Source: Sulfurovum sp. (GTDB lineage Bacteria > Campylobacterota > Campylobacteria > Campylobacterales > Sulfurovaceae). From it: DNA of 33,670 nucleotides. The notes beneath the pieces are model-generated. The model was not told the origin of the DNA, did not search any database, and saw only the letters and a list, made by a program, of their open reading frames with translations. Positions 17,059 to 27,581 of the stretch are shown here, one piece after another (position 1 is the first letter of the stretch; each line of letters starts with the position of its first letter). The stretch spans positions 1-33,670 of the forward strand of contig JALWLU010000193.1 in assembly GCA_026996325.1 (NCBI GenBank), written 5' to 3'. The position numbers and the translations under genes were made by a program.

Positions 17059-17748
17059 CTAAAAGAGGTTGATCTTGTCCAGAAGTCTGTTCGCATCGAG
17101 GATCTGGATATCCTTGTTCTTCGTCGCGATGGTACCGTCGGACTTGAGTGCTTTGAGGTGGCGCTCCACCACGTGGCGTACTGTACCGATCAGTTTGGCG
17201 ATCTCCGTGTTGGAGAGCCCCTGAATGAGTTTGTACTTGAGTCGGTTGTTGGGGTCGAGGTTCTGCAGCAGCAGTTTGATAAGGCGCTCCGAGGTCGAGT
17301 AGAGCGACAGGTCGGTGGCAAGCTCCTCCATATGGCGCATCTGCTGTGCCAGGTAGGGGAAGAACATCCGGTTGAACGACTCATTGGTCTGAAGCAGGTG
17401 CCGCACCTCCTCTATGGGAAGCTGCAGCAGCTCGGAGTCCTCGAGCGCTTCGTACATCACATCGTGGGGCTGTCCGTCAAGCAGCACGATCGTATCGAAC
17501 ATATCACCTTCCCGGTAGACGAAGATCGTCTGCTCCTTGCCGTTGTCGAAGTTGAGCTGGTAACTCTTGATCTTCCCGCTGATGACGATGTAGAAGTAGC
17601 GAAGCAGCTCATCGCCGTTGAAGAGTGTTTCACCCTTTTTGACGAAGAGGCGTTTGGTAAAGCGTGTGATCTCGCTCTGGGCTTTGGTATCGAGGTTGTA
17701 AAACGGTACGACGGTATCGGGCAACACGTCACTCCTTTGGATTTTCAA
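17059..17748 (-). CDS. Crp/Fnr-family transcriptional regulator
   Basis: cNMP-binding-like domain (FVKKGETLFNGDE...IVISGKIKSYQL) and C-terminal HTH LSNTEIAKLIGTVRHVVERHLKALKSDG. Confidence 0.88.
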   Translation of the reverse strand: MKIQRSDVLPDTVVPFYNLDTKAQSEITRFTKRLFVKKGETLFNGDELLRYFYIVISGKIKSYQLNFDNGKEQTIFVYREGDMFDTIVLLDGQPHDVMYEALEDSELLQLPIEEVRHLLQTNESFNRMFFPYLAQQMRHMEELATDLSLYSTSERLIKLLLQNLDPNNRLKYKLIQGLSNTEIAKLIGTVRHVVERHLKALKSDGTIATKNKDIQILDANRLLDKINLF

Positions 17749-17752
17749 TACG

Positions 17753-18496
17753 TTATTCTATCGCATCGATACCAAAATATTGCAGCATTCTTTCAAAATC
17801 GGCATCGAAGCCCGCCTCTATAGAGAGTACCTTGCCGGTAACGGGGTGCTTCAGCACCATACGGTACGCATGCAGGAGCAGGCGATTGATGCCGAACTTT
17901 TCACGAAAGAGCCTGTTGTGCTCCCCTCTGCCATGTTTCGTATCACCTACAATGGGATGGAAAATGTGCTTCATATGGCGGCGGAGCTGATGCTTCCTGC
18001 CGCTCTTTGGCTCAAGCAACAGCAGGGAATAGCGCGCTTGCGGGTAGCGGCTGACAGGATAGGGAAAGGCTACTGTGGCAAGCCTTCTGTAATATGTTTT
18101 CGCAGCCTGCGCCTCTTTTGTGATGCCGCGAAGCTTCTGCACCTTGGTATCGAGCATCTGCTTGAGCGGATGGTCTATGCAGCCCTCTTCGTCAGTGTAA
18201 CCGCGCACCACTGCCACATACGCCTTCTCTACTTCACCGTTTCGAAACGCAAGTGAAAGTGCGGCAGCGACCTCTTCATCGAAGGCAAACAGCAGCACGC
18301 CCGATGTAGGCTTGTCAAGTCTGTGTACGGGGTAGACGAACCTTTCCGTCAGCCTGCGAACCTCCTGCAGAGCAAAACGCCTCTCATGCCGGTCTATGGC
18401 AGAGCGGTGAACCAGAAGCCCGGAGGGTTTGTTGACTGCGACGATCCATGCATCCCGGTAGAGTATCTCCACCGCAGCCGGGACCTGTACCATCAA
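17753..18496 (-). CDS. truC: RluA-family tRNA pseudouridine synthase (TruC-like)
   Basis: [19 protein letters not shown] (HRLD motif), [20 protein letters not shown]. Confidence 0.88.
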   Translation of the reverse strand: MMVQVPAAVEILYRDAWIVAVNKPSGLLVHRSAIDRHERRFALQEVRRLTERFVYPVHRLDKPTSGVLLFAFDEEVAAALSLAFRNGEVEKAYVAVVRGYTDEEGCIDHPLKQMLDTKVQKLRGITKEAQAAKTYYRRLATVAFPYPVSRYPQARYSLLLLEPKSGRKHQLRRHMKHIFHPIVGDTKHGRGEHNRLFREKFGINRLLLHAYRMVLKHPVTGKVLSIEAGFDADFERMLQYFGIDAIE

Positions 18497-19626
18497 AGCC
18501 TTTCTTGCAAAATCGCAGCGATACGTTCGGAGGCTTTCCCGTCTCCGTAAGGGTTGTGTGCCTGGCTCATTTGACGGTAGGCCGCTTCATCATCCAGCAG
18601 CCGCTGTGTTTGGGAGACGATCGCTTCGACATCGGTGCCTACCAGACGTACCGTACCCGCAGCGACCGCTTCGGGACGCTCCGTCTCATGGCGCATCACC
18701 AGCACCGGTTTGCCAAGGCTGGGCGCTTCCTCCTGGATCCCCCCACTGTCTGTCAGAATGAGATGGGCATGCTTCATCAAGTAGAGAAACACTTCATAAT
18801 CCAGAGGTTTCAGCAGATAGACATTTTCCAAACCTCCCAACAGACGGTTGACGGGTTCTTGTACATGCGGGTTCAGATGGACCGGATAGACGATATCCAC
18901 ATCGGGGTTGTCAAGTGCCAGCTGCTTGATGGCTTCGCAGATATGAATGAACCCCTCGCCGAAGTTCTCTCTTCTGTGGCCGGTGACAAGGATGAACTTC
19001 CGATTCGGGAATGCGGGGTAGTCAGTTTGAATCTTGCGGTCGATCTCTTCGCGCAGCGCTTCGTTCTTTTCGATATGCTCCAGCATCAAAAAGAGCGTAT
19101 CGATGACCGTGTTGCCCGTTACGGAAATCTTGTTGGCATCCACCCCCTCTTTGAGGAGATTTCCTTCGGCCTCCTGTGTCGGAGCGAAATGGTATGCCGC
19201 GAATATCGCCACCATCTTTCTGTTCGCCTCTTCGGGCCACGGGTTGTAGATGTCGCCTGTACGCAGTCCCGCTTCGACATGTCCTACCGCAATCTTCTGA
19301 TAGAACGCCGCCAGTGCCGTCATCGACGTAGTCGTCGTATCACCGTGTACCAGCACAAGATCTGGCCGATAGGAGGAGAGCACCTTTCTCATCTCCAGCA
19401 GAATGCGTGATGAGATATCGTAGAGGTCCTGGTCGGGCTGCATGATATCAAGGTCGAAGTCGGGTGCTATGTCAAACAGTGAGAGCACCTGATCGAGCAT
19501 CTGCCTGTGCTGCGCCGTCACACAGAGCTTCACCTCAAAACGTTCGATCTCCTTCAGAGCTTTCAGCACAGGGACCATTTTGATCGCTTCGGGACGCGTC
19601 CCGAAGGTTACCAGTATCTTCTTCAC
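18493..19626 (-). CDS. wecB: UDP-N-acetylglucosamine 2-epimerase (non-hydrolysing)
   Basis: [74 protein letters not shown]. Confidence 0.95.
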   Translation of the reverse strand: MKKILVTFGTRPEAIKMVPVLKALKEIERFEVKLCVTAQHRQMLDQVLSLFDIAPDFDLDIMQPDQDLYDISSRILLEMRKVLSSYRPDLVLVHGDTTTTSMTALAAFYQKIAVGHVEAGLRTGDIYNPWPEEANRKMVAIFAAYHFAPTQEAEGNLLKEGVDANKISVTGNTVIDTLFLMLEHIEKNEALREEIDRKIQTDYPAFPNRKFILVTGHRRENFGEGFIHICEAIKQLALDNPDVDIVYPVHLNPHVQEPVNRLLGGLENVYLLKPLDYEVFLYLMKHAHLILTDSGGIQEEAPSLGKPVLVMRHETERPEAVAAGTVRLVGTDVEAIVSQTQRLLDDEAAYRQMSQAHNPYGDGKASERIAAILQERL

Positions 19627-19638
19627 GAGAGCCCTTTG

Positions 19639-20547
19639 TTAAAGTTCCTGGAAATAGCCAAGACGAAAGTTGTATTTGTCATATTCACTGCCAAGATTGA
19701 AAAATCCGGTCTCTGCATAGAATCCACTGTCTTCCTCCAGCCATTTACGATATTTCAGATAAACTGCAGCAGTATCGTTACGTACGGTTTCATAGTTGGG
19801 TGTAACTGTAGAGAGGTATGCCGGATTTCCAAAGGCTACATCGATATAGATCCACTGGTCTTTTTCGTGTCCGATACCAAGGCTTATGATATGGGAGGTG
19901 GAGTTGACAGAGCCCGGATCGCTTTGGTTGAAGAATACCCTGTAGCCGATATTATAATCTTCGGAATAGTAGGTCACCCCCACAGAGCCGATGAAATCCT
20001 CATGTTCATCATGCTGATTGATGTAGGTAAATCCAAGCAGACCGACAATGTTTTTGTTTGCACCGAAAATATAGTTGAATTCATGATCTATTCTGAACGC
20101 AGGAAGATACTCCACATCTGTACCTGCCGAGATCTGTGTGAAGGTATAGAAACGGTCCCTCCATCCCTTGTAGATACCAACAGCCCCCAGAAACCCGTTC
20201 CCCTCGACCCGTGTAATGGCACTGCCCTGATAGAGCAGTGTTAAATCGTTCGATATCTTGTCATAGTAACTGAAGTTGAGTGCTGTCCAGTCTTCATAGA
20301 TACTGTACGGATCCAGATAGTCATAAGAGATATCCACTTCCAGCCTGTCATTTGGAAAACCAAAATCTATCTCTTCAAGGCTCTTCTGACTGCTTATCTG
20401 GGAAGCAAGCACATCCCTTTGTGTCTGCACGGCATTTCTGTATAGGGTACCGCCCTGATATGCCTCTGCTCCAAGGGTACACAGCACCATCCATGCAACG
20501 GCTTTCACTCCGACTATGCCAATCTCTCTCTCACCTTTCTGCTGCAT
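19639..20547 (-). CDS. predicted outer-membrane beta-barrel protein (YaiO-like)
   Basis: N-terminal hydrophobic signal, alternating aromatic-rich beta strands (YYDKISNDLTLLYQGS...GWRDRFYTFTQISAG), C-terminal strand ending YNFRLGYFQEL; precedes wecB by 12 nt. Confidence 0.6.
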   Translation of the reverse strand: MQQKGEREIGIVGVKAVAWMVLCTLGAEAYQGGTLYRNAVQTQRDVLASQISSQKSLEEIDFGFPNDRLEVDISYDYLDPYSIYEDWTALNFSYYDKISNDLTLLYQGSAITRVEGNGFLGAVGIYKGWRDRFYTFTQISAGTDVEYLPAFRIDHEFNYIFGANKNIVGLLGFTYINQHDEHEDFIGSVGVTYYSEDYNIGYRVFFNQSDPGSVNSTSHIISLGIGHEKDQWIYIDVAFGNPAYLSTVTPNYETVRNDTAAVYLKYRKWLEEDSGFYAETGFFNLGSEYDKYNFRLGYFQEL

Positions 20548-20807
20548 CGCTAACACCTTTCTGACCTTTTATATTATATCATCCTGTTCCATCCTCGACA
20601 CTTCCCTCCTTCTCAAGAGCCAAACAAAACCAAAATGCAATAAACACTTCCTCTCTAAAGATGCTTTGAATGAGTATAACACTTTTAAGCTCATTTTGTA
20701 ATAAAAGGACCTTACAGTGTCAAGACAGCAACTTTCTGATTTTGACCTCTCGCCAAAAGAATCTACCTCTGATTCGCAATGGAACTCTCATCGGACCTAT
20801 GCTATCC

Positions 20808-22643
20808 CTATTCATATCTAAACACCTTGTGATATTCGGTACGATTACCCTCAATCGGAACATAATAGAAAGCGTCATCTTTCTGCAAATCTTCAGGGAC
20901 CACTACACTTCTTCCCTGAAAGGTCTTCGGAATGGCAAGTACCATCGCCTCCAAACCCTGTTTTGCATACAGTGTTATTTCAAGCACACCGTCATGCCAC
21001 TCTATCTGCTTGTCCGTGTGAATGAGGCATATCAGAAAATCCCGAAAATAGCTCATTGTCTCCACTTTCAGGTTTCCGCTATTCTGCTGCAAAACACAGT
21101 AGTCGATAAATGATTTGGCTGCATGTTTGTAAGGTCCAAGGTAGATGTCATAAGGATGGGTATAAACAAGTCTTACCACACGGTTTCGAATGGTAAAGTC
21201 CACAACCTCTTTCAGCATCTTGGCAACATTTTCGTCCCGAATATTCTCTTTGGCGAACTCGTGCAGAGATATCTTGTTACCATAGGGGAGAACAGGAAAA
21301 GCAATCAAGTTTTCCGAAAGCATACGGCCCTGGTAGAATGTCCTGTTCGGTGAGGATCCGCTGTCCCCTGTATAGTAGTAACTTTTCATACCAAGAGAAG
21401 AGAGAATTTCGGTGGATTCCGGCTGAGGGAAGAGACCACTAGGTGCGGAGTATTCCCGGATAGGGTACCCAGTAATGGACTCGAGTATACGATTGTTCCT
21501 TTCAATACTCCTGCGAATCCCCCCCTTCTCCAACGTACCGTTTTCAATCCCGTCTGAAAACCAGTTATGGGCCCATCCGCCATGGGAACCAATAATCCCG
21601 AACGGAAGGAGTGCTTCAACAATCTTGCGTCCCTTTCCCGCTGCATCAAAACCTGCATTGTCTCCTGTTTTATAGCAATCCGGTCCGGCAGTGATATGAA
21701 AAGAGTATTTCAGTTGCGGGTCTACATACCCCTGTGCAATAAACCAGGGAAGAGATTTGTGCTCGGCGTTGGAATCGATATGAAGATTCAGCACAACCCC
21801 GCCTTTGGCATAGGGAGAGGAGACCAAGTGCGGCATTTTGACCATTTTGAACAGAAATGTCCGCAATGTGCTTCTGAGAAGCAGGTCATCACTGTTTCCT
21901 TTCAACGCGGCCAAAGGGAGGTTCACAAACAGGAGCATTCCCTTTCCGACACTTTTGCCGGCAAGCAGCGGAACTTCTGTATTTATGTCACTGTTACTTC
22001 TGCCAAAAGCAAACAGATGAACTTTTTTTTCTTTTACAAAATGCAGCACTGTATAGGGATAGGTCAAAGCACCATATTTATATCCGGTAATTGTATTGTT
22101 GGTATCACATTTCCCTGACGGTATGCCGAAATAATCGGCATCCTCCCTACTTTGGAACACCATCTTGCCATAGGAAAAGGGTTTCCTCTCTCCTGTCCCT
22201 CTCTCAACCCCGGTCAACACATCAAACAAGGCTCCCGAGTTACGATACACTCCCTTACTGTTTTTGCTGCCTGCATCGGAAGAGAGCAGCACAGCACCCC
22301 CTTCCTGAAGGTAGGATGCCACCCAGTCAACCGTATCGCTGCTGAGCATTGTAGCTGTTCCGTCGGGGTAGATAATGGCAGGTTTGTGTGCAGCAACCTT
22401 CTTTGGATCAGTGGCAATAAGCTGTCCGTTTGAAATAACGGCATAAGCGGCCCCCTCTTCCTCAAAAACACTGGCAAATGCCCGGATACCCAAAGTCTCG
22501 TTCCCCTCGGCTCCATATACCAGAAGTACCTCCACCAGGTCATTCGTAAGGGCGTTTATCTTCTGCTGAAGTCTAAAGGCATACAACCCTACCAGAAGAA
22601 CCCCCGCAACCAGGAGGGTGCCCAGCATCGTTTTCCGAATCAT
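20808..22643 (-). CDS. large exported protein with polysaccharide-deacetylase (NodB-like/DUF2194-like) domain
   Basis: 611 aa; N-terminal TM; LHIDSNAEH, GSHGGWAHN, EYSAPSGLFP, VYTHPYDI resemble CE4/NodB motif blocks. Confidence 0.65.
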   Translation of the reverse strand: MIRKTMLGTLLVAGVLLVGLYAFRLQQKINALTNDLVEVLLVYGAEGNETLGIRAFASVFEEEGAAYAVISNGQLIATDPKKVAAHKPAIIYPDGTATMLSSDTVDWVASYLQEGGAVLLSSDAGSKNSKGVYRNSGALFDVLTGVERGTGERKPFSYGKMVFQSREDADYFGIPSGKCDTNNTITGYKYGALTYPYTVLHFVKEKKVHLFAFGRSNSDINTEVPLLAGKSVGKGMLLFVNLPLAALKGNSDDLLLRSTLRTFLFKMVKMPHLVSSPYAKGGVVLNLHIDSNAEHKSLPWFIAQGYVDPQLKYSFHITAGPDCYKTGDNAGFDAAGKGRKIVEALLPFGIIGSHGGWAHNWFSDGIENGTLEKGGIRRSIERNNRILESITGYPIREYSAPSGLFPQPESTEILSSLGMKSYYYTGDSGSSPNRTFYQGRMLSENLIAFPVLPYGNKISLHEFAKENIRDENVAKMLKEVVDFTIRNRVVRLVYTHPYDIYLGPYKHAAKSFIDYCVLQQNSGNLKVETMSYFRDFLICLIHTDKQIEWHDGVLEITLYAKQGLEAMVLAIPKTFQGRSVVVPEDLQKDDAFYYVPIEGNRTEYHKVFRYE

Positions 22644-23674
22644 CCTACCTCTCCAACCTCATCGGTCAACAGATAATTGAAAATCGCAATATGCTCCGCC
22701 AGTCTAATCCGTTTTTTTGCTACAACCGACTTGGTATGTTCACTTGTTCCGACCTGGGAATAGGAACCGATCTCGATACTCTCTCTTGAGAAGAGGTCCC
22801 CTGCAATAAAACAGTTCTCCCCAATCGTTATGCTTCCTTCCGCGATGATATTGCCATCCACAAAACAGTCATCTGCCAGCGTCACATCCCCATTTACTTT
22901 GATATTTCCGAAAACTTTTGCCCCTCTTTCCATTTTCAGGTCACCCTGTGTCACCATAGACCTGAAAAGTATACTGTTTTCAGACAATGTATGGGTACGC
23001 TCCGATATGTACAGAAGATTTTTGTCGATCATCGCTTCATCCAGGTGTTCATCCCTGATATGCTGTAGACTCTTTTTGAAAGCAAACGTATGAGATGTCA
23101 AAATAGGATAGGCATAAAGACGATGAAACGTAACACCTTTTTCCAGGTGCATCGTGCTCGGAGTACTGGCAATATTGATATGGGAGTTTCTTCCTACATA
23201 GATCGCCCCTTCCGCATCTATCCACCGTACAATACAGTTCTCTTCACCAAGTATCAGCTTCTTTCCTGTTCTGACTACCCTTGCATAGCAATGGTCTCCA
23301 AAGACTACCTCGTCACGGGCGACAACCTCCCTTTCAAACTTTGTCTTCGGAGGTGCCACCGACTTGTGCGGAAGATAGACCATCCCGCTGTATACGTTTT
23401 TCTCAAATACCGGACCAAGTACTTCCAGCGTACCAAGTTTGTCACTCTCTATACGCGCTCCGGGCTCCAGAGCATCTATATCATATGCATCGGTAAAATA
23501 CCGGTCAAACTGTTTGGCAATCGCTCTGGGATCCTTCGTGTATTTGAGGTTCACAGGCAGCGGTGCATATCCCTCTTTACTCCATACTGCCTGAATGACA
23601 GGGATCATTGGAAGTACAATCAGAACGATGATTCCAATTGTATACTGCCATATCAACATATCTACACTATGCAT
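22640..23674 (-). CDS. membrane-anchored bactofilin/beta-helix-like polymer-forming protein (start MHSVDMLI)
   Basis: N-terminal TM; C-terminal repeats GDLKMERGAKVFGNIKVNGDVTLADDCFVDGNIIAEGSITIGENCFIAGDLFSRESIEIGSYSQVG. Confidence 0.7.
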   Translation of the reverse strand: MHSVDMLIWQYTIGIIVLIVLPMIPVIQAVWSKEGYAPLPVNLKYTKDPRAIAKQFDRYFTDAYDIDALEPGARIESDKLGTLEVLGPVFEKNVYSGMVYLPHKSVAPPKTKFEREVVARDEVVFGDHCYARVVRTGKKLILGEENCIVRWIDAEGAIYVGRNSHINIASTPSTMHLEKGVTFHRLYAYPILTSHTFAFKKSLQHIRDEHLDEAMIDKNLLYISERTHTLSENSILFRSMVTQGDLKMERGAKVFGNIKVNGDVTLADDCFVDGNIIAEGSITIGENCFIAGDLFSRESIEIGSYSQVGTSEHTKSVVAKKRIRLAEHIAIFNYLLTDEVGEVG

Positions 23675-24941
23675 GATTGGCTCCTCTCTGGTATCGTTTT
23701 GTCTTGTCCCAGTAAGGTTCGGCTTTGCGGAAAACATCTTTCACCGCATCCCAAAAACCGAGACTTACATAGAGCATATAGAACACAAAGTTAAATGCGA
23801 AAAGAGGAATCAGACGCAATGCTTTCGTTCTGCCGTCAATAAAGTTGGCAGCACCGATTTGAAAGAAGGGAGCAAAATTTCCGAATGCTCCCAGCGACAC
23901 AACAAAAATCAAAAAGAAGAGTCCTGCAACGATTTCCACATCTCCGGCCAAAAAGAGGAGAAGCGAACTCAAAATACCGAAGAAGAGCAGTGTCGGCATC
24001 ATATAGATAAAGATCAGAAGCAATCCGTCAAGCTTCTGTTTGAAGTTGAGATAGCGTGATGCAAGCAACGGAACAAGGTAGCGGAACATTACCTGGTTAT
24101 GCCCTCTCGCCCACCGGCGTATCTGCTTTGCCCTGTCCAGCCAATTCTCCGGCATCTCTTCATAACACTCCGCACGGTTGGCATAGGCGACATGCCATCC
24201 GTTCAGATACATTTTATAGGTCAGTTCGGTATCTTCTGCAAGTACCTGAGGATCGAAACCGCCCATTTTCAAAACAGCTTCTTTTCGGTAGGCTCCGACT
24301 GTACCGCCATACTGAGGGATAAGATCGAGGTTGTATCTTGCCTGTTGATCTACCTGGTACCCTCCAGAACGCTCCAGTTCCAGCATCATTGTCAGCATAT
24401 TTGTTGCACAGTTTTCAACCAGGACCCGTCCCATCACTGCACCGACTTCAGGATCCTTGAATCCGATGGCTAGTTCTCTGATAATGCCATCCGGCGGCTG
24501 ATAGTCCGCATCAAATACCACAACAATCTCACCTTCTGCGATCTCCATGGCGTCGTTCAGACTGTGCGCTTTGCCAGGCTTATCCTCCTTGTCCAAACGA
24601 TGAAAAGGCTTGACATGCCTATATGCTGCTGCATATTTTTCAATAATCTCCCCCGTCGCATCTTCGGAGTGGTCATTGACCGGAATGATCTCCAGTCTCT
24701 CCACAGGGTAATCACTTGAGACAAGTCTCTCCAGAATCTGACCGGCAACAAACTCTTCATTCTTCATCGGAATGATAACGGTAACAAACGGTACCTCATT
24801 ATCCATAATATCCTGATAGTATAGTTTCTGTTCACCAAACAGCCGATTGAATGTAAATACAAAATGTCTTATCATATAGAGTGTTACGATGGCAATGAAG
24901 ACCAAAAGGTACGCTTTGAGCAGAAAAATTACCACTTCCAT
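23667..24941 (-). CDS. processive family 2 glycosyltransferase (cellulose-synthase-like)
   Basis: VTVIIPMKNEE, DADYQPPD, AEDTELTYK, QIRRWARG (D,D,D,QxxRW) and C-terminal TM helices. Confidence 0.9.
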   Translation of the reverse strand: MEVVIFLLKAYLLVFIAIVTLYMIRHFVFTFNRLFGEQKLYYQDIMDNEVPFVTVIIPMKNEEFVAGQILERLVSSDYPVERLEIIPVNDHSEDATGEIIEKYAAAYRHVKPFHRLDKEDKPGKAHSLNDAMEIAEGEIVVVFDADYQPPDGIIRELAIGFKDPEVGAVMGRVLVENCATNMLTMMLELERSGGYQVDQQARYNLDLIPQYGGTVGAYRKEAVLKMGGFDPQVLAEDTELTYKMYLNGWHVAYANRAECYEEMPENWLDRAKQIRRWARGHNQVMFRYLVPLLASRYLNFKQKLDGLLLIFIYMMPTLLFFGILSSLLLFLAGDVEIVAGLFFLIFVVSLGAFGNFAPFFQIGAANFIDGRTKALRLIPLFAFNFVFYMLYVSLGFWDAVKDVFRKAEPYWDKTKRYQRGANHA

Positions 24942-25699
24942 AATGTATCCTTCTTTTTCAACAAAAGTGCACTTCTATAGAGGAAATAGCTATAGATGGA
25001 GACAAAGAAAATAAAGTCAAAATAGAGCGTAAAAAACATAATCGGCGCCATGACAATAGAAACCTGAGATGTCAGAAGGACCGCAAGACCATACCGTACA
25101 AGACTATACCCGACATAATAGAACACCATGATGAAAAATGTTGTCAGTTTCATCCAGTATGGTGCGGGAGTCAATGCAATCGCCAGACCGGTAATGATGA
25201 AAGAGAAGAGCATCATGCCTATCAATGCAGTCAGATAGAGTTCGAAATAAGAGACAAACGAATAGGGAAAGTGGTCTCCCCAAAACAGAAAATAGAGCAG
25301 GATCACCATGAACATCAGTAGAAAAAAGTTGATCCACATTGCGATATTGTAGGGTATGACCCGCTGCATCTTTAAAACAAAAAAGAGCACTATCATCCCA
25401 ACCAGTAGAAAAAAGAGTGTTAGAGGCTGACTGTGCGCAAAAGCACTATCCAGAAGCATAACAGGAAATCCTGCAATATCGATTGCGGTGGTTGAAACAT
25501 CCACATGCAGATCCTGAAGTATATTTTTGAAATAGAAAACATATTGATTGAACAGATATGTAATATAAAAATAGACGGTCCCTACCGACAAGAGCACATA
25601 GAAAGCCACCTCCGTCAAAAAATAGGCCTTGCTTATCTTCAGTCGCCGGTAGGATCTGTGAGGAATAATACTCTGTGCTTGACATTTTTGCATGTTCAC
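24929..25699 (-). CDS. polytopic membrane protein, first gene of EPS-like operon
   Basis: 256 aa, multiple TM segments; overlaps GT2 start. Confidence 0.65.
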   Translation of the reverse strand: MNMQKCQAQSIIPHRSYRRLKISKAYFLTEVAFYVLLSVGTVYFYITYLFNQYVFYFKNILQDLHVDVSTTAIDIAGFPVMLLDSAFAHSQPLTLFFLLVGMIVLFFVLKMQRVIPYNIAMWINFFLLMFMVILLYFLFWGDHFPYSFVSYFELYLTALIGMMLFSFIITGLAIALTPAPYWMKLTTFFIMVFYYVGYSLVRYGLAVLLTSQVSIVMAPIMFFTLYFDFIFFVSIYSYFLYRSALLLKKKDTLWKW

Positions 25700-25846
25700 T
25701 CCTTCTTTACAATTATTGTAACATAATTAATCAGTTTTTTTGAAAAAAAATATCTATATGCTTAATAAATAAGCAAGATACTTTCCGTTAAAGTATAACT
25801 ATAAGTTAAGCCAAAATCTTACACTGCACACGTGCAGAAAGGATAC

Positions 25847-27538
25847 ATGATGAAATATCTGCTTATTGCTATTGCCTCTCTTTTTATCGCTGGTTGTGGC
25901 GGCGGAGGCGGAAATTCTGAAAACACTGCAACAGAGAGGAAGGAAACGATCCAGATCAAGGTACCTGCCAACCTGCTGAAGGTCGTTTACCTGCCTCACT
26001 TTGAACTCTCCGGAACACTGCAATACTCTATTGAAACAGCTCCGACAGAAGGCGACTTGAAGCTTCTGGATGCCCATACCGGTCTTGCTTCCTATCAAAC
26101 CGCCAACAGCTCCAACACTACAGACCGCTTTCTCTACCGTGTCAAGAGCGGCACCAGAGAAATTCTTGTCACCGTAGACCTTACGATAGAAGCACTCTCT
26201 GTCTTGATAAATGGAACGGAAGAGAATAACTTCAGCTCCAATCTCCCCCTGGTAATCATTGATACGGGAAATGAACCTATCCCGGACGAGCCTAAAATAA
26301 AAGGTGCAATGGCGATTATTGAACCTGACACGACAACACACAGGGCTGATACCACCATGCTTCCCCGGTATTTTGGCTATATTGCTATAGAGATTCGAGG
26401 TAGCTCGTCACAGATCTACCCCAAGAAACAGTACAGTGTCGATACAGAAACCGAAAACGGAGAGGATGATGATGTCTCTCTGCTCGGAATGCCTCCTGAA
26501 CATAAATGGGTCCTGTATGCCCCCTATGCAGACAAATCACTGATGCGGAACTACCTGGCATACCATAAAACCAGGGAAATCAACCAAACACACTATTATG
26601 CGGTACGGTCACACTATGTGGAACTGCTCATACGAGACGGCGAGACATACCGCTATGACGGCGTCTATCTATTGATGGAGAAGATCAAACGTGACAGCAA
26701 TCGGCTCGATATCGCAAAACTGACAGCAGAAGACAATGCGGAACCTGAGGTTACAGGCGGTTATATTTTCAAACAGGATGGAGAACCGGATCCCGATGAG
26801 GAGGCATTTGCAGGAATCACAGGTACACCGTTTATCTATGTCTACCCCAAAAGCAGTAAAATTACAGATGACCAAAAATACTATATTGAGAACTATGTCC
26901 AGACGTTTGAAGGAGCCCTGAACCAAAATGATTTCAATGCAACAGCTTCAAGCAATTATTATGGGAACTATATCAGTGAAGAGGATTTCATTGTCCATTT
27001 CCTCTCACGGGAGTTCTTCATGGATGTCGATACCTGGTTGTTCAGTGAGTACCTCCATAAAGAGAGAGAAGGTACACTGGCTCTGAGTACCGTATGGGAC
27101 TTCAATGCCGGTATGGGGAATAACCATTTCCGTTTTAATGGCAGAACCGACGGATGGGCCTATGACCTGCTCCGTACAGAGTTCCCTGATACTGCACTCA
27201 GAAAATGGGTCGGCAGACTGATGAGCGATCCGACGTTCAGGACACATGTTGCCGACAAATGGGCTTCTCTCAGAAACACCGTATGGTCCGATGCCAACCT
27301 GAGCACATTTATCGATGAGACAAAAACCTTGCTTGATGAAGCCGCAGTGCGCAACTTTGAGCGATGGCCCGGAGTCCTTGGCCAATATGTGTGGCCCAAC
27401 AGGGCTGCCTGCCGGGATGGACAGGGAAATCCAATCTATTGTCCGACATTCGACAGTGCCGTTAACGAGCACCTGAAACAGTGGCTGCTTGACCGTGCCC
27501 ACTGGATCGACCAAAACCTTTCGGGTAATTCCCTCTGA
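25847..27538 (+). CDS. CotH-kinase family lipoprotein
   Basis: Lipobox LFIAGC; IEIRGSSSQIYPKKQYSVDT, APYADKSLMRNYLAY, YDGVYLLMEKIKRDSNRLDI, WDFNAGMGN are CotH-type motifs; SD AAAGGA upstream. Confidence 0.85.
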   Translation: MMKYLLIAIASLFIAGCGGGGGNSENTATERKETIQIKVPANLLKVVYLPHFELSGTLQYSIETAPTEGDLKLLDAHTGLASYQTANSSNTTDRFLYRVKSGTREILVTVDLTIEALSVLINGTEENNFSSNLPLVIIDTGNEPIPDEPKIKGAMAIIEPDTTTHRADTTMLPRYFGYIAIEIRGSSSQIYPKKQYSVDTETENGEDDDVSLLGMPPEHKWVLYAPYADKSLMRNYLAYHKTREINQTHYYAVRSHYVELLIRDGETYRYDGVYLLMEKIKRDSNRLDIAKLTAEDNAEPEVTGGYIFKQDGEPDPDEEAFAGITGTPFIYVYPKSSKITDDQKYYIENYVQTFEGALNQNDFNATASSNYYGNYISEEDFIVHFLSREFFMDVDTWLFSEYLHKEREGTLALSTVWDFNAGMGNNHFRFNGRTDGWAYDLLRTEFPDTALRKWVGRLMSDPTFRTHVADKWASLRNTVWSDANLSTFIDETKTLLDEAAVRNFERWPGVLGQYVWPNRAACRDGQGNPIYCPTFDSAVNEHLKQWLLDRAHWIDQNLSGNSL

Positions 27539-27581
27539 AGCATATGCAACTATGCTATAATGCCGAAAAAAAAGGATCGGT

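Noticed and set aside
20670-21113. 147-aa plus-strand ORF at the 3' end of the NodB-like gene
   Set aside because: Mostly antisense to the long 20808-22643 CDS, no supportive motif.
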